A DNA stretch of 64,000 bases from Micropterix aruncella (GCA_944548615.1 OX155967.1:25821898-25885897), one strand, 5' to 3'. Positions 50,855 to 62,700 are shown, counted from the first letter of the stretch. Numbers and translations are program-made. The notes: generated by a model not told the origin, from the letters alone.

Positions 50855-53684
50855 TTAATCAAAATGTTTTGCCTTAAAACATGGTAAACAAAACGATTTG
50901 TCACACTGGACGCAAAAAGTCACATTTTTTTTAGTTTTTTTAGCAGCCTCAGCACTATTTAAAGTAAGTCTTAATTTATTGTAGCATCCAACGCAGCGCT
51001 TTCTTTGTCTGCCTTTTTGGAGCGCATGATTAGCACATCTGCCACTAGGAAATCCTGGAAGAAAAACACGTGCGTTAGATGAATTTAAATGATAAGTCCG
51101 GATAAAGATAATTTCTGATTTCCGGACTTCAAGCTTTTGCCATCCCTTATATTGGTGAAATTGGATCAGTAGTTTAAATTGAGATGGAATAACAAAATGA
51201 CCAAGTAGAACACCATTTCTAGAATACACATTTTGATATAAAAAATATGAGTATGATTAATGTTAGAATGACAACGTACCTTTTTCAGAAATGCTTCGCC
51301 CGGTGAGTGCTTCAATAATTGATTCTGTAAAATCTTTCTTTGGCATTTTGTTATTTATAGTAGACATATTTTATTATAAATTATCCAGGCGTTCACAAGA
51401 GCAGTGCCAAATAAAAATTCCGCCATAACTTTCCTATACCATTTTAATCCTCGTTTTAAAGTCGTGTAATATGACGACATTTGGTCACTATAGTCTATAC
51501 CTTTTTTGTTTTGATTATACAACAGAACACATGAAGGCTTTTGAATGTCTTCGTTAGTTACTCTTGTTTTCTTGCCTGTGTTTACTAAAACAGCAGTGTG
51601 ACCTTTACAGGTGGAGATCATTAAAACTTGGCGCTTATCACACCATTTTATAATTTTTACGCCATTTGGCTTCAACTTTCCTGTAGATTGACCTTTTTTC
51701 AATTTTGTGGATATAACGTTCTTAGACAGTCCTCTACGGTTGGATCGGAGGGTACCACAATAAAATGTTTTCTTTTTTAAAAGTTCTTCAGCCAACTCAA
51801 CAGAGGAGTAGAAATTGTCAGCTACAACAATACGACCTTCATTTTCTAGCCCTCTAATTAGCCTCAAAACTGTGTTTTTGCCGTGATTTTGCTCTCGATT
51901 ATTGCCTTCCTTGCCTGTATAAATAAGTGTATTATACGAGTATCCCTCAGAGGTGCACAATTTATATAATTTGACTCCATATTTATGAGACTTATTCTTT
52001 ATGTATTGACGGAATTTAAGTCGTCCGCGCCACAGTATCATAGATTCGTCAATGACTACAATTTTGCCAGGACGAAGAACTTGTTGAAATCGGGTATTCA
52101 ACATGTCGTGTATTTGGCGAATTTTATACAATTTATCCCCAGTATTATTAATTGATTCGTCACAAAAATGCCAAAATTTTAATATAATTAAAAATCTGTC
52201 CCTGGGTATTACGGAGCAAATGTACTCGTTTCTGTATATTGCCTTTTTAGACCAATAGTCGTTAATATGTGAAACTTTGTTTAGACCTATTACAAGTATG
52301 ACTCCAAAAAATCTTCTCATTTCTTGAACTCCTATGGGTGTCCATGCTTTGAGACGAGATTTTGCCTTTATGTCATCTTGATGGTCTTCGAAATACTTTT
52401 CTGCATATTTGTTTGTATCTTGTACTATTTTACTTATAATTTCATCGGTTAGAAACAAACTGTATATCTCCATAGGTGATTAGTTACGCAAGAGAGGAAT
52501 AATAGCACTATTAAGGGTACTCTCGTCGAAATCAATACCAACATCGTCAGATATATCAATCCAACCGTCCTCGTTGTCGATAATTTCTGGTATAGCTATT
52601 TGATTTTCGCCTTCCAGTTCGTTTTCATTTTCACTTTCTTTCCCTTCATCTACTTCTATGTCACTTGATTCTGAGCTCTCAGTCGAAATGTCTGTATCTT
52701 CATCTGCTTTATCATCATTGCTTCTAGCTTGAATAATACTTTCACTCTCTATATCATTTTCTGCTTGCTGTTCGCCGTAATCTTGCCTCACTTGTTCTTC
52801 TTCCTGCTCCTGATGGTCTTCTTCCTGCTCCTGGTGCTCTTCCTCCTGCTCCAGGTGTACTTCTTTCTGCTTTTTGTGTTGATTTAGCTGTTCTATTTGC
52901 TGTTTTGCTTGCTCTTTTTCTTGACGTTCTTCTTGCTGACTTTCTTGCCGTCGTTCTTGCTGCTTTGTTCGATGTTTTTACGCTGTCCTGTATCTTTTTC
53001 TTGTTGCTCTATTTGTGGTTCCTGTTGTTGTACGCCTAGATAGTCTTCTTGGTGCCCTTTTTGCTGTTCTTTTTGCATTTCTGGAGTGCGTTTTTCGTTT
53101 TTAGTATCCTTTCTATGTAAATTGTGTATATTACAATTTTCTATATTTTCATCTTCAAATGAGTGTACAAAGATATATTCATTATTTTTTATCTTCTGTT
53201 TTTCAGGTTTAGTATAAATTAACGATGTTGTTTTTAATACTTCTTGCATATTTTCTTCACTTAACTGTACGGGTAATAAGGTTGATAATGAAATATTACT
53301 CAAAGATGAACATTTGCTTGTTTCGCCAAGAATATTCAACGAATCAGGGGAAGATACCCGGCTTCTGTTGTAATTATTCTCTCGTAGAAATTTTTGAGTT
53401 GGTGTGAGCACAATTGGGATACACGAATCTTGTGGATTTTGTAGTTCCGCACTTCCGAGGACACTATAATGTTTACCAGTACCTGGACTAACAAACATCT
53501 GGTTTTCTTGTTTAGTCTGGTTACAGTTTTTTCTATACTTTTTAATAGGTATAAAAATGTCGTTATCAGAATCACTGTCAATCTCGTTTTTTGATATTGC
53601 AGTAGATGGGTTGAAAATTTGAATATTTTTTAAAATTTTGACTTTTTCCACGGGACTATTTCGGGTTGGAATAACCCTTTGCAT
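50855..53684 (-). pseudogene. piggyBac transposase, nearly complete but interrupted
   Basis: The N-terminal part starts near 53684 (MQRVIPTRNSPVEKVKIL) and is acidic and Gln/Glu-rich, with a frame change near 52900-52980. The frame 52791-51355 carries the DDE_Tnp_1_7 core with one TAA (LLRN*SPMEIYSLF): MRRFFGVILVIGLNK, VVIDESMILWRGR (Asp), IVVADNFYSSVELAEEL (Asp) and KKGIDYSDQMSSYY (Asp). After a frame change near 51360, MPKKDFTESIIEALTGR leads to a splice donor near 51287. Following an acceptor (cttccag) near 51057 comes the Cys-rich end RCANHAL, KRCVGCYNK, FCVQCDKSFCLPCF. It therefore has all three catalytic Asp and about three lesions. It is inserted in the RLE-type retrotransposon. Confidence 0.88.
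52795..52860. repeat. 21-bp repeats encoding EEEHQEQ
   Basis: Three imperfect 21-bp units (tcttcttcctgctcctgatgg and relatives) encode repeated EEEHQEQ/EEDHQEQ on the minus strand, in the acidic N-terminal region of the piggyBac protein. The period keeps the frame. Confidence 0.8.
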
Positions 53685-53739
53685 AACTTTTCTATATAAA
53701 TAATAAATAAATACAAACGGAGCTGCCATGGAATTCACC

Positions 53740-54344
53740 GACCGGAGTCGGGCCCATCATAATACTATTTTTTTTTTTACACTTCTGGGGGGCACAATTG
53801 GCACAATTGTTTCAACTGTTCCGATTCACTGGACGAATCTGAATCATATAATGGGAGCCTCTTTCTGCATGATTTTCTGTTTGAACCCTCCATAATATAA
53901 CAAACAAGCTACCTAATTTACACTTATAATAATATCGTAAAAATACGAGCGCACCGGCGCGGGCGGCAGCGTGCTTCCGTATCGAAACTAATGACATCAC
54001 TAAGCGGAGATGCAAGGCGCCCGCGCCGCCCGCGCACCGCTCCGTGCGGCTGTGAGGTCTATAATTTTTGAGGCACTTCATACCTCACTCCGCACTGTAC
54101 GTGATTCAATTACATTCAGTGCGTATGCGGCCCGTTCAACCTCATTATTTATTAATTGGGCCGTTGGGATAGACTTCGTAAGGGAAGCAATATTATATAT
54201 TTGTCTCTGTCATACGCAAAGAAATGTGAACATTGTCGCCCCCCGCACAGAGTGAAAGAGCGCGATTTTGACTGCCGCACCTGCAAGAAGTCTCGCATGT
54301 GGCTTTTTAGACCGCATAACGCATTGAACGTGTTAAAACAGACT
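53740..54344. other. Right flank of the piggyBac element
   Basis: A GC-rich passage at 53940-54060 contains inverted gcgccggcgcgg-like sequence. A plus-strand frame at 54200-54290 reads KKCEHCRPPHRVKERDFDCR and TCKKSRMW, with two CxxC pairs reminiscent of a small zinc ribbon; its origin is unknown. Nothing else is supported. Confidence 0.35.
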
Positions 54345-54803
54345 GCCAATACACGTCGTCGTGCCTCGCTTTTGCCGACGACCTAACTTTTATCACCAGG
54401 AGCCCCAAGCAGCTTTCCCTGCTATTACAGAAAGTGGAGCTGTTCTGCGACTGGTCAGGCTGTATAAAAGTGAAGCCCTCCAAATGTTTTTGCCTTGGAC
54501 TCGCCCGCATAGACACAAAATTTACATCCTATGACCCCAAATTGTTCCATAAGGGCTCCAATATCTCCCTTATAGACCCAAACAATCATTTCAAATTCCT
54601 CGGCAGAAAAATCACCCATCAGGGAAAAGACGTCTCGGGTGATCATGTTATAGAGCATTTCAAAAGTTGCCTGGCAAAAATAGATGCCTTGCTAATTTCT
54701 GGCCCTCGTAAGGCCTGGATCTATGACAATTATCTAACGTCACATTTGTCATGGCCCTTTCTTATTTCCGATTTTACCAAAACCCAACTGTCCCGTCTAG
54801 ATG
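54345..54803 (+). pseudogene. RLE-type non-LTR retrotransposon, block 3 (FADD box, thumb)
   Basis: The frame starts SCLAFADDLTFITRSPKQLS, the catalytic FADD box missing from block 2, then VELFCDWSGCIKVKPSKCFC, FKFLGRKITHQG and RKAWIYDNYLTSHLSWPFLI, ending TQLSRLDG at the next insertion. Together with the earlier blocks this gives a complete palm, separated by about 3.8 kb of piggyBac-containing sequence. Confidence 0.82.
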
Positions 54804-55467
54804 GGTGCTAACGGGCCCATGATGAGGTGGCCACGATGACCCATGTGTTCAGGGTCGGTCACACTCACGGGTCAACACCCATCCGATGGCCTCCACGCAT
54901 GGGGTGCGAACCTGGGTAGGACACTGGGTCAACCAGTCTCCCCTGGGAATCAAACCTCTGGCGCTCCTGGACGGTCTGTGCACCGAGCGGCGCAAGCCAA
55001 TCGATTGTGCTCTCCGACTAACAGTCGGGGGAGTCTGGGAACTGTATTGTTTCCTATAGAGCGGGGGTGGTTACCTTACGTCGACTGCTCTTGAAATGAC
55101 CATTGGCCATCCGATCCCGGTTCAGAGTCGGGCAAAGGACGCCTTGGTCCGCGATAGATTCGGTGTACACCGTTTCACCGCTTCGTAAGGGAGAGGACCG
55201 CGCAAGCGACTTCGAACTCGGAACCAATCGAGAGTCCGGAGAAATCTGGTCACAATTGGAAGCAAGGGCGCGAGTGTCGGCCCGCCAGGTAACATTACTG
55301 GCTATCTCGCGGTAAAGGCGTTGGTCTCTTGCGGGTTGTGGCGTAGCTAGACGTCGGATTTGTAATGTCCAAAGTCTTCTACGCTCACTGCACGGTCGAT
55401 AGAACGAAGAATCGTTAAAACGTCCTGCGGTGACGGGTTCACCCGTTGTGGTTGACATCTCAATATG
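54804..55467. mobile_element. 664-bp insertion with 13-bp TSD
   Basis: The segment is flanked by tcccgtctagatg (54791-54803) and tcccgtccagatg (55468-55480), a 13-bp duplication with one mismatch, and it separates RLRT-like thumb codons that continue on both sides (SRLD / RPDALVTASLKFW). It is GC-rich compared with its surroundings. A minus-strand frame of 134 codons (55458-55054) starts 10 bases from the edge (MSTTTGEPVTAG). No domain is recognised. A length-variable retrotransposon or SINE-like origin is plausible because of the TSD length. Confidence 0.72.
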
Positions 55468-56045
55468 TCCCGTCCAGATGCGCTGGTGACAGCTAGTTTA
55501 AAATTCTGGCTGTCCTTAGCCAAACCAGCTGACCCCTCGACTCTCTTCAGGTCCAAACAAAATTTTGGGCTAGCGCTAAAACTGCTCTCTCTGCTCTACG
55601 CCAACTCCAGAATAACCAAAAATTCGATTCTGTGCAATTCCAAAGATCCGGCAATATCGAAGCACGTAATAAGTGGCCGTAGTGATTCAAATGATCTACA
55701 AGACCGCGTAGACTTCCACAAAAAGTTCCTTACTGGAATCAGCCAGAATGGCACTGGTCTGGGGTATGGCAGTACAACCACGAGCGACGTGGACTTGAAG
55801 AAGTCTCTTTTCGGGGAGATTACGACAGCAACAGTATGGCTCATGCTATTGGCCTTCAATGGCAGAATGATTGGACAACAATTGGGGAATTTTGCATTCC
55901 GCCTCCAATGCACTGGAAGGTAATGCTCTATGACTGGACGCCAGAGATGCTGAAATTTTATTTGAATGCCTTTCAGCATACACTTCCAGACCCCAGTAAC
56001 CTCGCTGGTTTGTGCGGGATGGCTCTAAAGGCAAAAAACATTTAA
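55468..56045 (+). pseudogene. RLE-type non-LTR retrotransposon, block 4
   Basis: The frame resumes RPDALVTASLKFWLSLAKPA, LLSLLYANSRITKNSILCNS and DLQDRVDFHKKFLTG. After a shift near 55835 it reads AIGLQWQNDWTTIGEFCIPP, WTPEMLKFYLNAFQHTLPDP and SNLAGLCGMALK to 56045. This is the connector between the RT thumb and the endonuclease. Non-coding-looking sequence with a repeated aatgacaggcgtcc (56055 and 56096) follows to about 56330. Confidence 0.75.
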
Positions 56046-56335
56046 CCCGACAAATGACAGGCGTCCTTTTGGGGATGCAAGTTTTAATACACTGGAATGA
56101 CAGGCGTCCACTTGGTCCAGTGATGACGACACGATGGAGGCCGTTTGCGTTTTGTAATTTGTCGCCATTATTATCTTAATTGATTTACGAGATAAGGTTA
56201 TAATGTTTTATATGTCAAATTTCAATGCGATCATTTTACAGTCTTTTTATGATCCGTATAGTGGTTTACAAGTTATGGTCGTTTTTATCAAGGTCGTCGA
56301 TTTTGCGCGCGAAAAGGTCGCGCGCGAATGGGACA

Positions 56336-56781
56336 GCTGAATTTTTACTCCGCGAGGAAAGGAGTTAACTACAAAACATCTCACTGCAAAACCTTTCTCA
56401 ATAATTGAGAAAGCTACAGATTGGATTCTGGAGGTTGATTCGGTCTTTAAGCAGTATAAATTCCCTGAAAGTCTCGGATGCACAGCCCTCCGTCCAGATA
56501 TAACTCTTTACTCTCTATCTCGGAAGGTGGCCCTTATTGTAGAATTAACTGTTCCATGGGAATCAAATATCCCAACAGACCACGAGTATAAATTAAATAA
56601 ATACCATGATCTTGCAAATGCCGTAACCCGGAACGGCTTCACTGTTCACCTCCACGCGGTGGAAGTTGGCGCTCGTGGCCTGTCAGTCACTTTAAGGAAA
56701 CCATTAAAAAATCCTATCAGTCCTTTGTCCCTCGTATTTCATATAATGACTATTAATCGCTTGAACAGTTTACATGAATAG
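56336..56781 (+). pseudogene. RLE-type non-LTR retrotransposon, block 5 (endonuclease)
   Basis: After a frame change the sequence reads KELTTKHLTAKPFSIIEKAT, DWILEVDSVFKQYKFPESLG, then ALRPDITLYSLSRKVALIVE, LTVPWE, YKLNKYHDLANA and HLHAVEVGARGLSV, ending at TAG 56781. PD(x)n..ELTVPWE..K is the restriction-like endonuclease signature of R2/NeSL/Hero-type elements, which nick the target DNA. A 3' UTR follows and ends in an A-rich tail near 57075-57102, giving a total span of 8.3 kb including insertions. Confidence 0.82.
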
Positions 56782-57136
56782 CTTTTTTGTAATTTTTTGT
56801 TTTTGCAATTTTTAGTTTTTTAAAATGTATCTTTGGTACAAAATAACTAATATTGTTTATAATCTCAATGTAAAATTTCATTTCCATTTGTTTTTTGTTC
56901 TTTTACTTTTTCTATAATATTAAATTTGCTAAAAAATGTATATATATAAATAAGATATAATAACGGAGATATGTACTAAACACATTATAGATAGATAGTG
57001 TTAACATATAATTAGTCATAGTTTTATTGTTATATTTTGTATTTGTTATGTATAAACGCTGTTTGTTAACCAAATAAAATAAAATTAAATAAAAAAATAA
57101 AACGGAGGTATTGCTGGTCAGCTCTGCCCCCGATAG
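56782..57136 (+). other. 3' UTR and A-rich tail of the RLE-type element
   Basis: T- and A-rich non-coding sequence ending in aaataaaataaaattaaata (57073-57092) and aaaaaataaaac. No gene is seen. Confidence 0.55.
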
Positions 57137-57516
57137 TAAAAAGGGCGCATCTAACATTTTTTCCGAAATAGAGTTATATATATTGCCGTGATCAGCAAAA
57201 AAATACGCATCTGCTCATATTTTTTATATTTCTCTAGCTCGACTGTACACGAAGTTACAGTAACGTCAAAGGACGCAAGTACATGTATTTTTCTACGAAT
57301 ACTAAGCTAAAAGGTCGCATTGAATGTAAACTAGAATGAAAAGGCTTATTTGCGTATATGTGTTCTTTTCTTTTGGAAAATTTCCATCAGTTCAGAAATT
57401 GAAAAGACGCATTTTCTTCTGTACTAAGTAGGTAAGACGTTAGTGATCACTTGCGTCTTTGCAATCTATTAATTCACTAAGTAGTTTAAGCGCATGTGGC
57501 AAATGGGCCTTTTATA
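57137..57516. mobile_element. Candidate MITE with repeated GCAT-containing motifs
   Basis: The ends taaaaagggcgcatctaac (57137) and the inverse of aatgggccttttat (57503-57516) are similar. Inside are several aaaaatacgcatct, aaaggtcgcattg, gaaaagacgcatttt and, inverted, acttgcgtctttgc sequences. No target duplication was established, so the assignment is tentative. Confidence 0.4.
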
Positions 57517-57529
57517 TTTAGTAATTCCT

Positions 57530-58451
57530 TTAGACACAGTAGAAAGAGCTAAGCAGTATGGAAGCTACGTACAAACGATCGAAACGAACGCACTCACACA
57601 GACGCACGCTGTGGTAGCGGTGCCTCTGGCACGGCCGATCGGTGGTCGGTGACCCAGGACTGTAAAAAGAGGTCCCACCGATCGCCGCTTGTCCGATTTC
57701 TCGGACGGCCACGTCACCGGAGCAAAGCCTCGATAGCCTCAGCAACCTTCTATTACCACTGTCAATTTCCCTTCTCCTCCCAGCACCAATAAAATACGAT
57801 AATTGTCTATACGTCTTTATTCGCCTGTAAATCACACACGTCTATGCAAATTAGTAATTAAAGAGATGGTAAGTATAAAAACATATATAAATCACAAGTT
57901 GCATAAATTAAACAAGATGGCACACAGGTGCAAAAAATACCTTAAGCTGTAAAACAATTAACAGTTTGTAAAACATATATGACATAAACAAGGTGTAACA
58001 TGAAACAGAAAGAAATATTAATTACAGACAATATACAAGTTAAATCTGCCAGTTCTCTGGCTAATAATAATTTCTTTGTCAACAACACCTCGTTGTCGTG
58101 GTGGAAAGAGTCGTAGGGGTTAGGCTCCACACACAGAGCGTGCGTGGCGTCGATTTCGCCGATAGTCTGGGTGGCGACGCTTTTACCCCTACTAGATGGC
58201 GTCGGACGCGCTTGATCGCGCTCCGGGCTTCTCGGTGGAGTGACCGTCCAAGTGGGCGCAGCCGTCCTTGGATATTTGTGTGTGGTCCGTCCTAGTTCGT
58301 TCCAGTGACTCCTGTCACCGGCGCTGATGGCCTGGTTGATTTGACCCTCAGGATATTGGTTTCCGGCCGCGACGAATGCGATCCCTCGCACTGGTGGTTT
58401 TCCGGTCGTCGTGGGGCGCGGATTCCGTCGTTTATTCATAGGGGCATACAT
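57530..58451 (-). other. Unassigned region with minus-strand frames
   Basis: Two minus-strand frames exist. One (58451-57942, 169 codons) is Pro/Arg/Thr-rich and ends in a hydrophobic segment (LTCILSVINISFCFMLHLVY) that could be a membrane helix. The other (57835-57530) has no features. On the minus strand aataaag occurs near 57818, and gtattttattggtgctgggag follows, which resembles an LTR end plus primer site, but no matching LTR was found. It may be a retrotransposon 3' part; no function is assigned. Confidence 0.3.
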
Positions 58452-58545
58452 CCCCTATGCAGCAAACCCTCAAGCGGCCTCGATTTGTAAGATCGGAGCG
58501 GCGAGGGATTGCTCTGTGGACGTCCAATGGTGTTGACGGTCCCTT

Positions 58546-58795
58546 CGCTAAAACTCGCTGTTGCGACAGTTTTAGGGGTATTGACCCTACGCACAGGCGT
58601 CAATCTTGGCGACACGGTCCGTGTCGCCGAACTTTTTGGTGCAGATGTCAGCGACAATCCACCTTGCTTCGCTAAAACTCGCTGTTGCGACAGTTTTAGG
58701 GGTATTGACCCTACGCACAGGCGTCAATCTTGGCGACACGGTCCGTGTCGCCGAACTTTTAGGTGCAGATGTCAGCGACAATCCACCTTACTTTA
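58546..58795. repeat. 124-bp tandem duplication with perfect palindromes
   Basis: Two units (58546-58669 and 58670-58793) differ at very few positions. Each contains ggcgacacggtccgtgtcgc c, a 10-bp-arm palindrome, and cgctgttgcgacag. The following sequence (ttcgctattgcgacattccc) is a diverged relative of the unit start. Open frames through the repeat on both strands are not supported as genes. Confidence 0.85.
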
Positions 58796-59110
58796 CTGGG
58801 ATTCGCTATTGCGACATTCCCAGGAGCATTTCGGGCCGGGTCCTTGTTGGCTTCCTTTTGGATCTTTGAGGGCCAGCTGCCCGAAGATGACTGATTTGAT
58901 GCCCGATTTTGCTCACACCTAAGGACGTTTTCCCGCCTGGATCCGTATTTGCGCGCCTTGCAGGTGTTCATCAGGTCCAGTATGGGGGGCCAATCCCGGC
59001 GCTCGACGCTCTGTTGGCGCTGGGGAGGGGGTAGATTTCGTTTAACGCCGCTATGCGTATACGTCGTCATGAGTTGACAATTTCTGGTTTCTTCATACGA
59101 TTTCGCACAT
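58796..59110 (-). repeat. Second copy of the 49.9-kb repeat, inverted
   Basis: Read on the minus strand this segment matches 49955-50280: THSGVKRNLPPPQRQQSVER and RDWPPILDLMNTCKARKYGS are conserved, followed by the same gaaatgctcctgggaatgtc block, here present once. It extends further at its 5' side (to about 59205) than the inserted copy. The shared frame may mean the repeat derives from a coding or conserved UTR segment. Confidence 0.75.
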
Positions 59111-59205
59111 GATCCTAGGGGCAAATCGTATTTTTGGGTTGTCGACCCCACGCTTCCCCATCCCCATGTTCGCCGGCCAATCAAATGCGCCGTAGATGAC
59201 GCCAT

Positions 59206-59760
59206 ATAATCGGCGGCGGTTGTTATACTAGAATTGCTCTCTTGCTCTAGCCGTATGGCGCTATCCTGTTCACTCTTTTAAAAAACTCGCGTTTTCTCAG
59301 CTTGGTTATGGAAAACTCATTTTCCGTGATTGTGGAAAAATCGGTTCAGGTACCGACTTGCTTCCTGCCAAGTTTCTTCGCGCTATCACTTCTTTTCGCC
59401 TCATGGCATTAATTTTGTGACAGCCTAAAAATATGCCATGATTTTAAGCAAATTGCCATCTGGTCGAGCTCACCGCCGTCGCCGTACTAGTGAAAGGGTC
59501 TTTATTAATGTGCTAAAGCAGGGCCTTTATTCGTAGCCGCTACAGTTTAAGGGTGCTTTGCCTATTCTATATGTCATCTGGACATGGGTACTAGGTCTTT
59601 TGATGCCGGCACGCCTTTTTCGGTTAACCCGACTTTAGCCGTCCGTCGCATCTTCCCTGTTTATATGTGGTTGTTCATTTTGACATGGGTACTAGGTGAC
59701 TTAATGCCGGCACGCCTTTTTCGGTTAACCCGACTTAGCCGTCCGTAGCATCCTAGTGTT
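59206..59760 (-). other. 3' region of the BEL/Pao element, possible LTR
   Basis: Downstream of the polyprotein stop, the minus strand contains two copies (101-bp period, + strand 59581-59650 and 59682-59751) of a block including cgggttaaccgaaaaaggcg, then a tataaa-like sequence near 59665 and aataaag signals near 59530 and 59505. These would suit an LTR, but its ends could not be fixed because the partner LTR lies outside the window. Confidence 0.45.
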
Positions 59761-62700
59761 TTATGTGTGGCAGCCCGCCGCAACATACTCCCTCTCGACA
59801 CGTCTCGTGTCTTCCTCTTCAGCTTCAAGGAGGACTGCCACCTTTGCTACGGGCCGTCGGCAGGTTTTTCCGTTGGCCGTGCGTAGATCGACCACTCTGA
59901 CTATTCCGTCGTCACCTGGGTGTATTGCAGTCACGATTGCGCGTGCCCATGTCCCGCGGGCCATGTTAGACTCCGCGATGAACACCACATCATCCGGAGC
60001 GATGTCTCGACGTCGCTCGTGCCATTTAGTTCTTTTGGCAAGAGTTGGTAGGTATTCTTTTACCCATCTCTGCCAGAACTGATTAGCCAATGCTTGACTA
60101 ATTCGCCATTGTTTTCGCAGGTCCAACCGTTCTTTTGGTGGGCACAATGGCGGCGTGGGCGTAGGTGTACCGATAAGGAAGTGATTCGGTGTGAGACTTC
60201 CCTCATCTCGATGGTCACTTGACGTATGCGTTATCGGCCTGCTATTTATTATATATTCAGCCTCTGCCAACGCTGTCAGTAGTGTCTCTTCTCGTGGTGC
60301 TTGTTCCTTCAGGATAGCATGTAGTGCGGTTTTTACGGAGCGAACCATTCGCTCCCAACTGCCCCCCATATGCGGCGCTGATGCTGGGATAAAATGCCAA
60401 TCCACCCCTTTGGTAGACATTTTATCGGCAAGTTTATCTTTATCCATAGCGTCCCAAGCTTCCCGGAGCTCTCGCTCTGCACCATGAAAATTCGTACCGT
60501 TGTCTGAGTACATATTCTTGGGCCAGCCACGTCTTGCTGCCATCCGGACGATTGCCTGAATTGCTGAATCTGCCGTTAACGATGCTGCTAGCTCTACGTG
60601 GACTGCCCTTGTTGACAGGCACGTCATTAGTACACCGTACCTTTTTTCTCTTCGCCTTCCAATGGTGATATTGATGGGTCCAAAGTAGTCAATGGCGCAG
60701 TTAGTAAATGGCCGCACGTGGTGTGTCAACCGTGCGGCGGGTAGTCTGCCCATTTTTTGGTTGCTGGGCTGAACTTGCTTCAACCGGCATATATGACATT
60801 CTCTGGCCACCCGTCGTACCGCAGTACGGCTACCTAGTAGCCAATATCTTTGGCGTAGGTTATTGCGCACAGTTTCCTGGCCCTGATGCGCCGCCTCCCT
60901 ATGATAATGCTCAATGAGCAACTGCGTTACGTGGTGTTTGCCGCAGAGTACTGCCGGTTCTTTGACCGTTTGTGCCAGCCCTTTCGCTGCACCGATCCGA
61001 CCGTCCAGCACGATGTGCCCGTGATTGTTTAAGCGGGGCGAAAGGCTGTATAGCCGACTTTGTTTGTCGACGTTGCCTCCCTCCCGCAGGATACTCAGAT
61101 CTTGCGGGAACATCTCCTCTTGCGCCTTCGTCAGCAGCACATCGTGTGCGATTGTCAGCTCACTCTGAGCGAGAATCGCTCCCTCTCGTGGGGATGCCTG
61201 CCGACGACACCTCGCTATGAAGCGGAGGACGTATGACATGCATCGTTGTAGGCGGCGCCATGATGAGAACCTTTCAAATTTGATGAGAGGCGCTATGCAT
61301 CGTGTGGCGCATACTGTGCGCACTTCTATATCTGGACTTTCCATAGCCCATGTTTCCTGTGGCCAATCTGCTTCTGGTCCCTTCAGGAACTCCGGTCCGC
61401 AGAACCAACGTGATCCTGTTGTCAGGTCGATTCGTTCTTTATCGCGGGTTGCCTCGTCGGCCACATTTCTGTCCGTTGGAAGCCATCTCCAGTCGCCGAA
61501 GTTTGTTAATTCATCTATCTCGCCCAATCGGTGAGCGACGAATGCGTTGTACCTCCGGGGATCGTTTCTGATCCATTGCACGACTGTTGTGGAATCTGTC
61601 CACATGATGGTTCGCTTGATGGTCTGCGTTACTTCTTTTCTGATAGTAGCCGCTAACCTGCTGCCGATCACGGCAGCCATCAATTCCATTCGCGGAATGG
61701 TCATTGGTTTGAGGGGTGCCACTTTGGCCTTGCTGGCCACAAAGGCCACGCCTCGAGTTGTGTTTGATCTACTCACAAGGTAGGCTACCGCGGCGTATGC
61801 GGATTCTGATGCGTCACAGAACACGTGCAAAGTGCTTTCTGCTGCATCCGATGGCCCGTACCAACGGGGCACTCGGCATTTCCGAATATTGTCTAGCTCA
61901 GACAACCATCGTAGCCACTTTTTGTGGACGTTTTCCGTTAGAACTTGATCCCATTCAGTTTGTTCCCGCCAGACTTCTTGTAGTAATATCTTGGCCTTTA
62001 TCGTGAATGGTGATAACAGTCCTAGTGGATCAAACACGCTCATCACCAAGCTCAACATTTGACGCTTTGTGGGTCGTTTTTCTCCGGTTAATACCGATGT
62101 ATCGACACGTGGGAAATGACAGTTGAAAGAGAGTTCGTCACTCTCCGGGTTCCACTCAAGCCCGAGTACCCGTTCAGACCCTTCTTTCTTTCCCAGGTTG
62201 AGACTTTTTGTCCCTGCCGATGTTGCTGCCATTGCCGTCAATACGGCTTTGGAATTGCTGCTCCAGTTTCGAAGTTCGAAGCCTCCGCGTCGATGTACTT
62301 CGGTCACACTGCGAGCCAGCTCTATTGCGTCGTCGCTGCTGTCCGCACAGTCTATATAATCGTCCATATAATGTTTCTCCACTATTGGTGCCACTGCCTG
62401 TGGGAACTCTTTCTCATGGGCTTGGGCGTTTCGATTTTTGACGTACTGAGCGGAGCAAGGAGACGACGATGCGCCAAATATCATCGACTGCATTCGATAT
62501 GTTTTTGGCTCCCTCTCCGTGCGAAGATCCCTCCACAGAAATCGCTGAGCGTCCTGGTCTTCACCCCGAATCTTGATTCTCAGGAACATTTCCTTGATAT
62601 CGGCGGTGAAGCCAATTTTCTTTTCTCGGAACTTCATTAAGATGCCGAGTAAAGGATTCAGTAAATCCGGTCCGGTCTCTAACGCGTCGTTCAAGCACCG

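Noticed and set aside
50536..54344. TTAA-flanked CCC termini for the piggyBac transposase gene
   Set aside because: I looked for TTAA with matching inverted ends on both sides and did not find a credible pair, so element borders were not called.
54804..55467. Possible tRNA-derived SINE, from a gaggtttgattcccagg sequence resembling a B box
   Set aside because: No convincing A box at the proper distance and no tRNA-like head could be found, so the SINE label was not used.
57780..57850. LTR end plus primer site on the minus strand (gtattttattggtgctggg)
   Set aside because: No second LTR copy, no target duplication and no clear complement to a tRNA were found.
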